From an uncultured Planctomycetia bacterium (lineage in GTDB: Bacteria > Planctomycetota > Phycisphaerae > Phycisphaerales > SM1A02), in NCBI GenBank assembly GCA_937871505.1, contig CALMPF010000070.1, positions 24,411 through 88,410 of the forward strand: a DNA stretch of 64,000 bases, given 5' to 3'. Position 1 is the first letter of the stretch, and every line of letters starts with the position of its first letter. The notes under the pieces were generated by a model, which made no database searches, had not been told where the DNA came from, and saw only the letters and a list, made by a program, of their open reading frames with translations. A program made the translations under genes and the position numbers. Shown here one piece after another: positions 10,317-18,220 of this stretch.

Positions 10317-10466
10317 CGCTGTCGCACTCCGGCGCCACGTCTCTCCTGCGGTGGCGTCTCGTGGCAACGTCGAGCCGGCCTCTGCGCGGGGATCCGTCAT
10401 CGCGATCACTCCCCGCGCCCTTCATCCGCACCCGACCCCGGTGGCAGGTCCACGCGGAGACGTCTG

Positions 10467-11225
10467 CTACCCCCCGTACCGCTCGATCGCGTCGCGAACA
10501 GCGCCGAGCACGTGTTGCGGACGGCGGATGGTCTCCCAGGCGAGGGCGGCAGGTGAACCGGCCGTCGGGCTGGCGGTCGAGCCCAAGGTGAAGCCGGCCG
10601 TGAAGCCGGTGGCGGAACCAGAGCTCGAGCCAGTGTGCCCGACCGCCGCCGCGAAGAGGAGCGTTCCGACGTCGAGGGCGCGCTCGCGCGGGGTGGCGAG
10701 GAGGGTGGTGTGTCGGATCTCCTTGAGGAGCGCCTGGTCGCAGCGCCGACTGACGATGCCGGCGAGACGGAGGACGCGGCGGTCGGTGAGGACGTAGACG
10801 CGCATGCTCCACTCGAGCATCTGCCAGGCGAGGCGCATGCCGACGAGGAAGCCGCCGAGCAGGAAGGCCTGGGCGTCGCTCCAGTGCACCGCGGGGAAGC
10901 GCGAGAGCCAGGCCATGCCGAGCGTCACGCAGGCGATCGCGGCGATGGAGCCGAGCGACGCCAGCGGGACGAACCAGAGGCTCGGCGCGAGGACGAGCAG
11001 CACGACCTCGTCCTCGTCGAGGATCCGGGCGACCTCGGGGCTCGGCGCGCTCTCGAGCGCCTCCACGGCGCCTTCGGAGCCGCTGGTCAGCGCTTCGCAC
11101 CTGCGGCACGCCCGCATCGAGCGAGCGATCTCGGGCGGCGCTGCCCAGCGCCCGGCGCGGAGGCGCTGGCCCGTCGCATCCCATCGGCGACGGGGCGCCG
11201 TGTGCCGATCGCGCGTCGGCGTCAC
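10467..11225 (-). CDS. Membrane protein with bacterial PH-like (bPH2) domain
   Basis: A 252-residue predicted inner-membrane protein. Two hydrophobic segments lie near residues 75-105 and 115-140 (FVPLASLGSIAAIACVTLGMAWL and the following LLGGFLVGMRLAW). They are followed by YVLTDRRVLRLAGIVSRR, the hallmark of the bPH2 (DUF304/YdbT-like) domain. The domain continues to IRRPQHVLGAVRDAIERYGG. The GTG start overlaps the hpt stop codon (GTGA), so it is probably translated by coupling to hpt. The function of bPH2 proteins is generally unknown. Confidence 0.75.
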   Translation of the reverse strand: MTPTRDRHTAPRRRWDATGQRLRAGRWAAPPEIARSMRACRRCEALTSGSEGAVEALESAPSPEVARILDEDEVVLLVLAPSLWFVPLASLGSIAAIACVTLGMAWLSRFPAVHWSDAQAFLLGGFLVGMRLAWQMLEWSMRVYVLTDRRVLRLAGIVSRRCDQALLKEIRHTTLLATPRERALDVGTLLFAAAVGHTGSSSGSATGFTAGFTLGSTASPTAGSPAALAWETIRRPQHVLGAVRDAIERYGG

Positions 11226-11767
11226 ATCGCCTCCGGCCGCAGCACGCCGACGTACGGCAGGTTGCGGTAGTGATCGTCGTAGTCGAGGCCGTAGCCGACG
11301 ACGAACTCGTCGGGGATGTCGAAGCCGACGTACTCGCAGGGCGTCTCGCGGGCGCCGGGCGTCGGCTTGCGGAGCAGGACGCAGGTCCGCACCGAGGCCG
11401 GGTCCTGGGCGCGGACGACGTCGCGCAGGAGCCGGAGCGTGCGCCCGGAATCGAGGATGTCGTCGACGATGAGCACGTGCCGCCCGCCGAGATCGCCGGG
11501 GATCGCGCCGCGCAGCTCCGCCCCCTGGCTCGCGGTGCTGCGCCCCGGATAGCTCGACACCGTCGTGACGCCGATTCGCAGCTTTACCGGCAGCCGCCGC
11601 ATGAGATCGGCGACGAAGACGATGCTCCCGGTGAGCACGGGCACCAGCACCAGTCCGGCCTCTCCCTCGATCCGGTCGAGGTCCGCGGCGATCTCCCGCG
11701 CCAGCGCTTCGACGCGGGCTGCGATCTCCTCGGCCGTGAGCAGGACCCTGGCGATGTCGGCATCCAC
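11222..11767 (-). CDS. hpt: Hypoxanthine-guanine phosphoribosyltransferase
   Basis: Purine salvage enzyme that transfers ribose-5-phosphate from PRPP to hypoxanthine or guanine. It has 181 residues, the normal family length. The PRPP-binding loop VLIVDDILDSGRTL is near residue 100. LVPVLTGSIVFVADLMRRL and VTTVSSYPG lie before it, and the FDIPDEFVVGYGLDYDDHYRNLPYVGVL ending is typical of the family. The GTG at 11767 was chosen because it begins the homologous region and lies exactly 6 nt after a TACACT hexamer. The downstream bPH gene overlaps its stop. Confidence 0.96.
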   Translation of the reverse strand: MDADIARVLLTAEEIAARVEALAREIAADLDRIEGEAGLVLVPVLTGSIVFVADLMRRLPVKLRIGVTTVSSYPGRSTASQGAELRGAIPGDLGGRHVLIVDDILDSGRTLRLLRDVVRAQDPASVRTCVLLRKPTPGARETPCEYVGFDIPDEFVVGYGLDYDDHYRNLPYVGVLRPEAM

Positions 11768-11773
11768 CGGCGG

Positions 11774-11779
11774 AGTGTA
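11774..11779 (-). promoter_or_regulatory. -10-like TACACT, leaderless position for hpt
   Basis: On the minus strand TACACT, six bases, then the GTG start of hpt. It falls in the 24-bp gap after the upstream membrane gene, so hpt may have its own promoter. Confidence 0.45.
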
Positions 11780-11790
11780 CCGGCGCGGGC

Positions 11791-12753
11791 TCACTCCGCC
11801 GGAGGCTCGATGAACCGCGCCACGGAGGTCCGCCCGCGCACCTGAAGGTCGACCGGACGGCGCAGCTCCAGCGCCGTCTCCGCGCCCGCGACCCGGAGGA
11901 TCACCATGTGCTCGCGGGTTCCGCCGAGCAGAAGCGCCTCGCCACCGGGCGTCCCGACGACGAGGCGCGGACGGTGGACGTTCGCCGCCGTCGCCGCCGA
12001 GACCGCCCAGCCGACGAGGACGATCGCCACCGCGGCGCCGACGATCGATCCCGTCAGCCAGCGCAGCCACGGGGCGATCGCAAGGCGCAGCGCGACGATC
12101 ATCCAGAGGATCATCGCGATGGCGAGCATGAGGTCGATCCCGGCTGCGATCGAGAGTCGCTCGACCCACTCAGGGGCTTCGGCGATCGTCGCGGGCATCG
12201 CCGTCAGCCACGACGAGCGCACCGGCGAGGCGATCCAGGCGACGCCACCGGCGCCGGCGAGGGCGGCCAGCGCCGCGCCGAAGGCACTCAGTCCGAGCAC
12301 CGCCGGCGAGGCGGGCGGCCCGCCGCGCACGAGCGGTCGAGCCAGCGGCAGGAGGCTCGCAGGCAGCGCGATGGCGACGAAGCCGAGCACGATCCAGAGC
12401 GGCTCGGCCAGCGCGGCGAGGTAGATCGACTGCGGCGAGCGCATGAGCATCGTCGCCCCGGTCGCGAGTCCCTGACCGGGTTCCGCGAGCAGGTCCGGGA
12501 CGCCGAGACTCGCAGCGGCGCCGAGGCGGAAGCCGAGGTGGCCAAGCACCCAGATCGCCAGCACGCCGCCCGCCGCGGTCGCGACCGCCAGCGCGAGGCG
12601 GAGACCGGCGATGGCGACCTCACTCTCCGGCCGGAGCTGCCGCGGTCGATCTCGAAGCACCACGAGCCGTCCGCCACGGCCGCCCGCGGCTGCACCGGGG
12701 CGCTCCGCCGGGCTGGGCCCGGATCGACCGGAAGTTCTCGTGAGCTCAGGCAT
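11791..12753 (-). CDS. Predicted multi-pass membrane protein, unknown
   Basis: A 320-residue protein with about five hydrophobic segments. They include LALAVATAAGGVLAIWVLGHLGF near residue 52, LAEPLWIVLGFVAIALPASLL near 115, and VLGLSAFGAALAALAGAGGVAWI near 155. Two more follow, MLAIAMILWMIVALRLAI and IVGAAVAIVLVGWAVSA. A short beta-like cytosolic or periplasmic tail closes it (LVVGTPGGEALLLGG). The first 40 residues are Pro/Gly/Arg-rich. I do not recognise a family. It is 23 bp upstream of hpt on the same strand and 55 bp downstream of the DnaJ-type gene, so it may be cotranscribed. Confidence 0.65.
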   Translation of the reverse strand: MPELTRTSGRSGPSPAERPGAAAGGRGGRLVVLRDRPRQLRPESEVAIAGLRLALAVATAAGGVLAIWVLGHLGFRLGAAASLGVPDLLAEPGQGLATGATMLMRSPQSIYLAALAEPLWIVLGFVAIALPASLLPLARPLVRGGPPASPAVLGLSAFGAALAALAGAGGVAWIASPVRSSWLTAMPATIAEAPEWVERLSIAAGIDLMLAIAMILWMIVALRLAIAPWLRWLTGSIVGAAVAIVLVGWAVSAATAANVHRPRLVVGTPGGEALLLGGTREHMVILRVAGAETALELRRPVDLQVRGRTSVARFIEPPAE

Positions 12754-12808
12754 CGGTTGGTTCGCAACGGGATGCGGGGGGCGCCCGCCCGCGGTCTTCC
12801 TGCGGGGA

Positions 12809-13828
12809 TCAGCTCTTTCCCAGAGTGCGCCCCCACGGCGTCTCGGCCCGCGGGTTGCCGAGGCGCTCGCCAAGGGCTCGCATCGCAGCTTCCTCGTCCG
12901 GCTCGAGCGAGCGCGGGGCGACGATCTGAGTCACGGCGAGGAAGTCGCCCGCTGCGCCGCCGCGCGCCGGAACGACGCCCTTGCCCTTGAGCCGCAGCTT
13001 CTGACCGGAGGAAGTTCCCGCAGGGACCTTCAGCGTCGCGGAGCCTCGCAGGAGCGGGACCTCGACGGAGGTGCCCATCGCCGCCGTGCCCAGCGACGCC
13101 TCGGCGACCGAGATGGGAACGTCGAGGAGGATGTCGAGTCCCTCGCGCCGGAACCATGGATGCGGCAGGATCGAGACCGCAAGCAGCACGTCGCCCGGCT
13201 CGCCACCGCGTTTCCCGGGACGGCCCTTGCCGCGGAGACGGAGCCGCTCGCCATTGGCGATCCCCGCGGGGATTCGCACGTCGATCGCCGACGAACCGCC
13301 ATCGTCGTCCGGCAGGTGCACGACGCGCGTCCCGCCGAGCGCAGCGCTCATGAAGTCGACCTCGATCGGGAGCTCCACGTCCTCGCCGCGCGCGGCCGAA
13401 CCGCGTCGGGCCGATCCGCCGAAGGGCGACGCGCCGCGGCGACCCGCTCCGGCCGACCCGCGCGCCTCCCCTCCGGCGCCTCCGCGCGCGAAGAACTCCT
13501 GGAAGACCTCGCTGAACGCGGAGGGATCGACGTCGACGTGCCACGAACCGGAGCCGCCGCCGAAGGGGCCTTCGGCGCCCGCGTGCCCCTGCGCGGCCGC
13601 CGCTCCCACCCCCGCGTGCCCGAAGCGGTCGTACTGCGTTCGCTTCTCCTCGCTGGAGAGCACGTCGTAGGCCTCCTGCACCTCGGCGAACTTCGCCGCC
13701 GCGTCCGGCGCGCTGTTGACGTCGGGGTGGAGCTTCCGCACCAGGGCGCGGTGCGCCTTGCGGATCTCCTCCTGCGTCGCGGAGCGGGAGATGCCGAGAA
13801 CCTCGTAGTAGTCGCGCGGTGCGGCCAT
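12809..13828 (-). CDS. DnaJ-type co-chaperone without zinc finger (CbpA-like)
   Basis: A 339-residue Hsp40 that would stimulate DnaK ATPase. The J domain is at residues 5-70 (DYYEVLGISRSATQEEIRKAHRALVRKLHPD) with the essential HPD. A Gly/Ala/Arg-rich linker takes the place of the CxxCxGxG zinc finger, which is absent, so this is a class B / CbpA-type protein. Two DnaJ C-terminal barrels follow (RIPAGIANGERLRLRGKG and KVPAGTSSGQKLRLKGKG). A dnaK gene is not in the window. The call as Hsp40 is secure; dnaJ versus cbpA naming is not. Confidence 0.93.
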   Translation of the reverse strand: MAAPRDYYEVLGISRSATQEEIRKAHRALVRKLHPDVNSAPDAAAKFAEVQEAYDVLSSEEKRTQYDRFGHAGVGAAAAQGHAGAEGPFGGGSGSWHVDVDPSAFSEVFQEFFARGGAGGEARGSAGAGRRGASPFGGSARRGSAARGEDVELPIEVDFMSAALGGTRVVHLPDDDGGSSAIDVRIPAGIANGERLRLRGKGRPGKRGGEPGDVLLAVSILPHPWFRREGLDILLDVPISVAEASLGTAAMGTSVEVPLLRGSATLKVPAGTSSGQKLRLKGKGVVPARGGAAGDFLAVTQIVAPRSLEPDEEAAMRALGERLGNPRAETPWGRTLGKS

Positions 13829-13890
13829 AGGGGGAGTGAGTCGGTCGACGGGTCGTCGAGCTCGGGCCTCCGCGGCGCCTGCCGCGGTGG

Positions 13891-13923
13891 CCGGAAGCCG
13901 CGCTCTGCTGCGTCGAAGCGCGC
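13891..13923 (-). repeat. Partial copy of dispersed repeat
   Basis: On the minus strand this contains CTTCGACGCAGCAGAGCG followed by GGCTTCCGG. It closely matches the first third of the full repeats at 28222-28332 and 45388-45505. It lies in the divergent gap between the DnaJ-type gene and trkA. Confidence 0.7.
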
Positions 13924-14112
13924 CCTCGCGTTTCAGGGCACGTTGGCCAGAGGCTGCTCGGCCGCGGCGCCCGACGACCTGCCATGGTACGGAGATGATC
14001 CCCCCGACGAGCGCCCCGTGCGTCGACGGCGCCGCTCGGCGCGGACGCGGGCGTCCGCGCTCCGCGAGCGCGCTGCGCCCGCCAGCGCCCCTCGACCGCA
14101 GGCGGTTTCCGC

Positions 14113-14118
14113 TACGAT
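14113..14118 (+). promoter_or_regulatory. -10-like TACGAT, leaderless position for trkA
   Basis: TACGAT is followed by exactly 6 nt and then the trkA ATG at 14125. No strong -35 was found. Confidence 0.45.
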
Positions 14119-14124
14119 CCGCCC

Positions 14125-15471
14125 ATGCGCATCATCGTCTGCGGCGCCGGCGAGGTCGGCACCCACGCGACGGAAGTGCTCAGCGCCATCGGCAACGCGC
14201 TGACGCTCATCGACGCGGCGCCCGCGCGGCTCAGGGCGCTCTCGGACGAGTTCGATGTCCGCACCCTCGTCGGCGACTGTTCCTTCGCGCACGTGCTCGT
14301 CGAGGCGGGAGCCGAGGAGGCCGACCTGCTCGTCGCCGCGACGAGCAACGACCAGGTCAACCTGCTGACGGCCTCGATCGCGAAGTCGCTCGGCACGCGC
14401 AAGACCATCGCCCGCGTCCATCAGACCGAGTACTTCCGCCAGCTCGGCTTCGACTATCAGGGCAGGCTCGGCGTGGATCGGCTGATCTGCCCGGAGTACT
14501 CCACCGCCATCGCCATCGCCCAGACGCTCCGCAATCCGGCGGCGATCGCGATCGAGAACTTCGCGGGGGGCTCCATCGAGATGGAGCAGTTCCCCGTCGA
14601 CGAGGGACGCCCGACGATCGGCAAGACGCTCGCCGAGATTCCGATGCCGGCCGGATCGCGCCTGGCGGTCATCACCCGCGAACGCGAGGCGTTCGTCCCC
14701 GACGGCGGCACGCGGATCGAGTCGGGAGACACCGTGGTGCTCGTCGGCGATGCCAAGGTCTTCAACCAGGCGAGAAAGCTCTTCCACGAAGGCAAGGGCC
14801 GCCGCAGCGTGGTGCTCTCGGGCGGGCCGGAGATGGCAGTCTGGCTCTGCGAGACGCTGCGCGACCGGTCGTTTGCGCTGCGGCTCTTCGAGCCGAACCG
14901 GGCGCGGGCGGAGGAACTCGCGGCCGAGCTGCCCTGGGTGACGGTGCTCGCCGCCGACCCGACCGACCGCAGCGTCTTTCTCGAGGAGAACATCGCCACT
15001 GCGGACGTCTTCGTCGCGCTGCGCAACGACGACGAGGACAACATCGTCGCCTGCGTGCTCGCCAAGAGCCGGGGCGTCGAGCAGACCATCGCGGTGGTCC
15101 AGCGATCGACGTACCTCGACCTGCTCTACGACATCGGCGTCGATCGGGCCTTCAGCCCGCGCAAGGTCGCGGCCCGGCAGATCCAGGCGGTGATGGACGA
15201 CCGCCACCTCCGGCTGCTGGCGAGCTTCGCCGACGGCCGGATCGCGGTCTACCGGGCGCTGGTCGGGCCGGATTCGGAGCTGGTCGGGCGCAGGCTCCGG
15301 ACGGTGCGCCTCACGCCCGACTGGTCGGTGATCGTCATCCGCCGCGACGGCATCTCCTGGGTGCCCGGAGCCGACGACGAGCTCCGCCCCGGCGACTACG
15401 CCGTCATGATCGGCCATGAGCGGCGGGACGATGCGCTCCGAGAGCTTCTCGACGTGCGGGACGACGCGTGA
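14125..15471 (+). CDS. trkA: Trk system potassium uptake regulator TrkA
   Basis: A cytosolic NAD-binding regulator that gates the TrkH channel. It has 448 residues in two RCK halves. The N-terminal Rossmann motif is MRIIVCGAGEVGTH, and DLLVAATSNDQVNL follows. TrkA_C domains lie near residues 140-215 (ending DTVVLVGDAKVF) and 370-440. The second Rossmann-like half begins at SVVLSGGPEMAVWL, slightly degenerate. Its stop overlaps the trkH GTG start (GTGA), so the two subunits are coupled. Confidence 0.95.
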   Translation: MRIIVCGAGEVGTHATEVLSAIGNALTLIDAAPARLRALSDEFDVRTLVGDCSFAHVLVEAGAEEADLLVAATSNDQVNLLTASIAKSLGTRKTIARVHQTEYFRQLGFDYQGRLGVDRLICPEYSTAIAIAQTLRNPAAIAIENFAGGSIEMEQFPVDEGRPTIGKTLAEIPMPAGSRLAVITREREAFVPDGGTRIESGDTVVLVGDAKVFNQARKLFHEGKGRRSVVLSGGPEMAVWLCETLRDRSFALRLFEPNRARAEELAAELPWVTVLAADPTDRSVFLEENIATADVFVALRNDDEDNIVACVLAKSRGVEQTIAVVQRSTYLDLLYDIGVDRAFSPRKVAARQIQAVMDDRHLRLLASFADGRIAVYRALVGPDSELVGRRLRTVRLTPDWSVIVIRRDGISWVPGADDELRPGDYAVMIGHERRDDALRELLDVRDDA

Positions 15472-17015
15472 ACCACCGCCAGATCGCCAGTCAGCTCGGG
15501 ATGCTCCTGCTGCTCTTCGCGGCGGTGATCGGTGCCGTGGGGGTCTTCGCGTTCATCGAGCACCTCCTCGGATGGCCGAACGAGGGCGATGCCACGGTGG
15601 CGTTTCTCGCCACGGCCGCCGTGACGGCGGCGTTGGGGGCCGGGCTTCGCCGTCTCTCGCGCCGACGTCGACGCGTCCAGATGGCCCGACGCGATGCGAC
15701 GCTGCTCGTCGTCCTGAGCTGGGTGCTGGGGAGCGTCGTCGGCGCCGTCCCCTTTGCGATCTTCGGGCGACTCGCCGGACCGACCTTTCCCGAGCCGCAG
15801 TTCCTCAGCCTGGCTTCGTGCTGGTTCGAGTCCGCGAGCGGCCTGTCGACCTGCGGCGCGAGCATCCTGACGGACATCGAGGCGATGCCGCGCAGCATCC
15901 TCCTCTGGCGCGCCGCGCTTCAGTGGCTCGGCGGGCTGGGGATCATCGTGCTCTTCGTCGCCGTGCTTCCCTCGATCGGCGCAGCGGGCAAGCGCATGTT
16001 CCTCGCCGAGTCGACCGGGGTCACGCCGGAAGGGCTGCGTCCCCGCGTGCGCGAGACGGCGCGGATCCTCTGGTTGATCTATCTCGGGCTCACCGCCGCG
16101 ACGATCGGCGCCCTGATCGCGTTCGGGATGTCCCCCTTCGACGCGGTGGCGCACGCATTCTGCTCGGTCTCGACCGGCGGGTTCAGCACGCGGAACGCGA
16201 GCATCGCCGCCTTCGATTCGTGGGCGATCGACTTCACCATCGTCGGCGTGATGGTGATCGGCGGGGTCAACTTCGCGCTCTTCTACCAGCTCTGGCGCGG
16301 CCGCTGGCGAGTGGTCCTCCGGGACGCCGAGCTGCGCACGTACCTGGCGATCCTCGCCGTCGCCTCCGCGATCATCTTCGTCACCATTTTCGCGGCGCGG
16401 GAGCCGCTGGCGCTGGTCGATGGCGTCGTCCGCAGCGACAGCGCTCCGGAGGCGGCCCGGCAGGCGATCTTCGCGGTGACGAGCATCCAGACCACGGGAG
16501 GCTTCGGGGTGCCCGACTACGACCGCTGGCCCGCGCTGGCCGTCGGCGTCCTGATGTTCGTCGCCTTCATCGGAGGCTGCGGGGGGTCGACGGCGAGCGG
16601 CGCGAAGGTGATCCGCATCCTGATCGTGGCGAAGCTCGTCTGGCAGGAGATCGAGCGCGAGTTCAGGCCCAGCGTCGTCCGCCCGCTCCAGGCCGGGACT
16701 GCGTCGATCGACCCCGCGGCGCGGATCGCGGCGGCGACGATGATCCTCGCCGCCGTGCTCACGATCGCCGGCGGGACCGTCGGCGTCCTGATGCTCGAAG
16801 CCGAGGATGGCATCGACCTGCGCACCGCCGCCTCGGCGACGCTCGTGTGCCTCTTCAACGTCGGCCCGGGCCTGGGGATGGTCGGACCGGCGCTGAACTA
16901 CGGCTGGCTCGACCCGGAGACCAAGGTGCTTCTCGCCGCCCTGATGATCCTCGGGCGACTGGAGATCTTCGCGGTGCTCGCGGTGATGAGCCGACGCTTC
17001 TGGCGGGCGGCGTAG
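15468..17015 (+). CDS. trkH: Trk-type potassium channel subunit TrkH
   Basis: Pore-forming membrane subunit of the Trk K+ uptake system. It has 515 residues with about ten to twelve hydrophobic segments. The four filter-type P-loops are visible: GLSTCGAS, SVSTGGFST, QTTGGFGVP, and FNVGPGLGM. Each holds the expected filter glycine. The GTG start overlaps the trkA stop. N-terminal residues 1-70 form two membrane helices separated by a short loop, as in the family. Confidence 0.95.
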   Translation: MNHRQIASQLGMLLLLFAAVIGAVGVFAFIEHLLGWPNEGDATVAFLATAAVTAALGAGLRRLSRRRRRVQMARRDATLLVVLSWVLGSVVGAVPFAIFGRLAGPTFPEPQFLSLASCWFESASGLSTCGASILTDIEAMPRSILLWRAALQWLGGLGIIVLFVAVLPSIGAAGKRMFLAESTGVTPEGLRPRVRETARILWLIYLGLTAATIGALIAFGMSPFDAVAHAFCSVSTGGFSTRNASIAAFDSWAIDFTIVGVMVIGGVNFALFYQLWRGRWRVVLRDAELRTYLAILAVASAIIFVTIFAAREPLALVDGVVRSDSAPEAARQAIFAVTSIQTTGGFGVPDYDRWPALAVGVLMFVAFIGGCGGSTASGAKVIRILIVAKLVWQEIEREFRPSVVRPLQAGTASIDPAARIAAATMILAAVLTIAGGTVGVLMLEAEDGIDLRTAASATLVCLFNVGPGLGMVGPALNYGWLDPETKVLLAALMILGRLEIFAVLAVMSRRFWRAA

Positions 17016-17408
17016 CAGCCTGCGGCGAAAGTCATTCGGGCTGCGGACGAGCGGACAGGCGAATCTCATCGTCGCCGCAACTCGCCTGTATCACTGCGGA
17101 TCCTGCTTCGACGCGGCGCCTCGATCTTCGCCTCCCCGCTCGCCCTCGCCTCCGAAGCACTTTCGCCACGGACTGCTCGCGCCAGTCCCGGGTTCGCCGG
17201 CTTCCGTGGCGGGCCGTTCCGGACCGGCGCGGGGCGCCGGATCGGCTGCGCAGTCATCTCCGTCGCGGCGGCGCGATCGGCGTGCGTCGTCACCCGCCGG
17301 CTTCGGGGGCGCGCTCGGCGACCGCGCGATCCGGCGCCGGTGAACAGCGGGCCGGCCGCTGCGCTCGGGGCTCGCGACGAAGGGCGCGCTCCGCCCCGAC
17401 CTGCGGAC
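17016..17408. other. 393-bp intergenic region, no gene seen
   Basis: Between the convergent trkH and nuoI ends. I see no protein-like frame, no terminator with a T-run, and no RNA gene. A weak pairing of GCAGCC (17019) with GGCTGC (17039) follows trkH. Confidence 0.5.
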
Positions 17409-17966
17409 TCACATCGGCTTCTCGTCGATCGTCCGGTCGTAGACCTCGAGCAGCTTGGTCTTGTCGAAGATCATCTCGCTCCGCGTGAGGCCGACGATCT
17501 CGTAGTGCGGGGTCAGCTCGATGGCGTCGCAGGGGCAGGCCTCCTCGCACATTCCGCAGTAGATGCAGCGAAGCTCGTCGATGTCGAACTGCTTCGGGTA
17601 CTTCTCGCGGTCCGCCCAGGGGGACTCCTCGGCGACGATGTGAATGCAGTTGGCCGGACAGGCGGTGGCGCACATGAAGCAGGCCACGCAGCGCACGCGG
17701 CCATCCTCGTCGCGGTTGAGCCGGTGCACTCCGCGGAAGTAGGGGCGGTACTGGCCACCTTGCTCGACGGGGCGGTCGTCGCGCTTCTCCTCGGGGTACT
17801 GCACGACCCAGAGCGTCTCGCGGTTCTTTCCGTCGCGGCCGACGTTGCGGAAGAGGTGCTTCAGCGTCGTGCCGAGGCCCCTGAAGATCGCCGGGAGGAA
17901 GAGATTCTCCGTCCGGTCGAGCTTCCGCGGCGTGACGTCGACGATTTCGGAGTCGCGAATGGGCAT
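17409..17966 (-). CDS. nuoI: NADH-quinone oxidoreductase subunit I
   Basis: Peripheral-arm ferredoxin-like subunit of respiratory complex I, carrying two [4Fe-4S] clusters. It has 185 residues. Both cluster motifs are complete: CVACFMCATACPANCI near residue 94 and CIYCGMCEEACPCDAIEL near residue 133. The N-terminus (LPAIFRGLGTTLKHLF) is the expected membrane-contacting helix. nuoH, normally adjacent, lies 2.1 kb away on the same strand, with an unrelated secreted-protein gene in between. No other nuo gene is in the window. Confidence 0.96.
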   Translation of the reverse strand: MPIRDSEIVDVTPRKLDRTENLFLPAIFRGLGTTLKHLFRNVGRDGKNRETLWVVQYPEEKRDDRPVEQGGQYRPYFRGVHRLNRDEDGRVRCVACFMCATACPANCIHIVAEESPWADREKYPKQFDIDELRCIYCGMCEEACPCDAIELTPHYEIVGLTRSEMIFDKTKLLEVYDRTIDEKPM

Positions 17967-18209
17967 CGGTGGGCTTCGCTGAGGTCGGCTCGCCGCGGCG
18001 GCACCGCGGCGGAGGGCGAAGATAGGCCGCCTCCGCTCGCCCGGACTTGCGTCCGCATCGTCCTTCTGTACCGTGGCCGCGAAAGTCGTCCTGGTCGCGG
18101 AGGGCGAACGCGGCGCGAGGCCGCTCCGCAGCGTCCGTCCTTCGGAAGCGATCTCGATGTCGGCACGCTTCCCGTCACATCAGCCATGGCGCCCGGCGCC
18201 CCAGGCCCT

Positions 18210-18215
18210 AGGAGG
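18210..18215 (+). promoter_or_regulatory. Strong Shine-Dalgarno AGGAGG
   Basis: AGGAGG lies 5 nt before the ATG at 18221 and fixes that start. It is one of very few strong ribosome sites in the window. Confidence 0.8.
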
Positions 18216-18220
18216 ATCCC

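Larger units (their letters stand above)
9664..10466. other. 803-bp convergent intergenic region full of tandem repeats
   Basis: This lies between the ends of two convergent genes. It contains an 11-bp array (9783-9837) and a 26-bp palindromic array (10160-10316), with degenerate 26-bp-like units back to about 10057. Open frames through it shift with the 26-bp period and show no conserved protein content, so I call no gene. Confidence 0.7.

Noticed and set aside
17066..17293. 75-residue minus-strand frame between trkH and nuoI
   Set aside because: Ala/Arg/Pro-rich composition, no ribosome site or -10 box, no recognisable domain.
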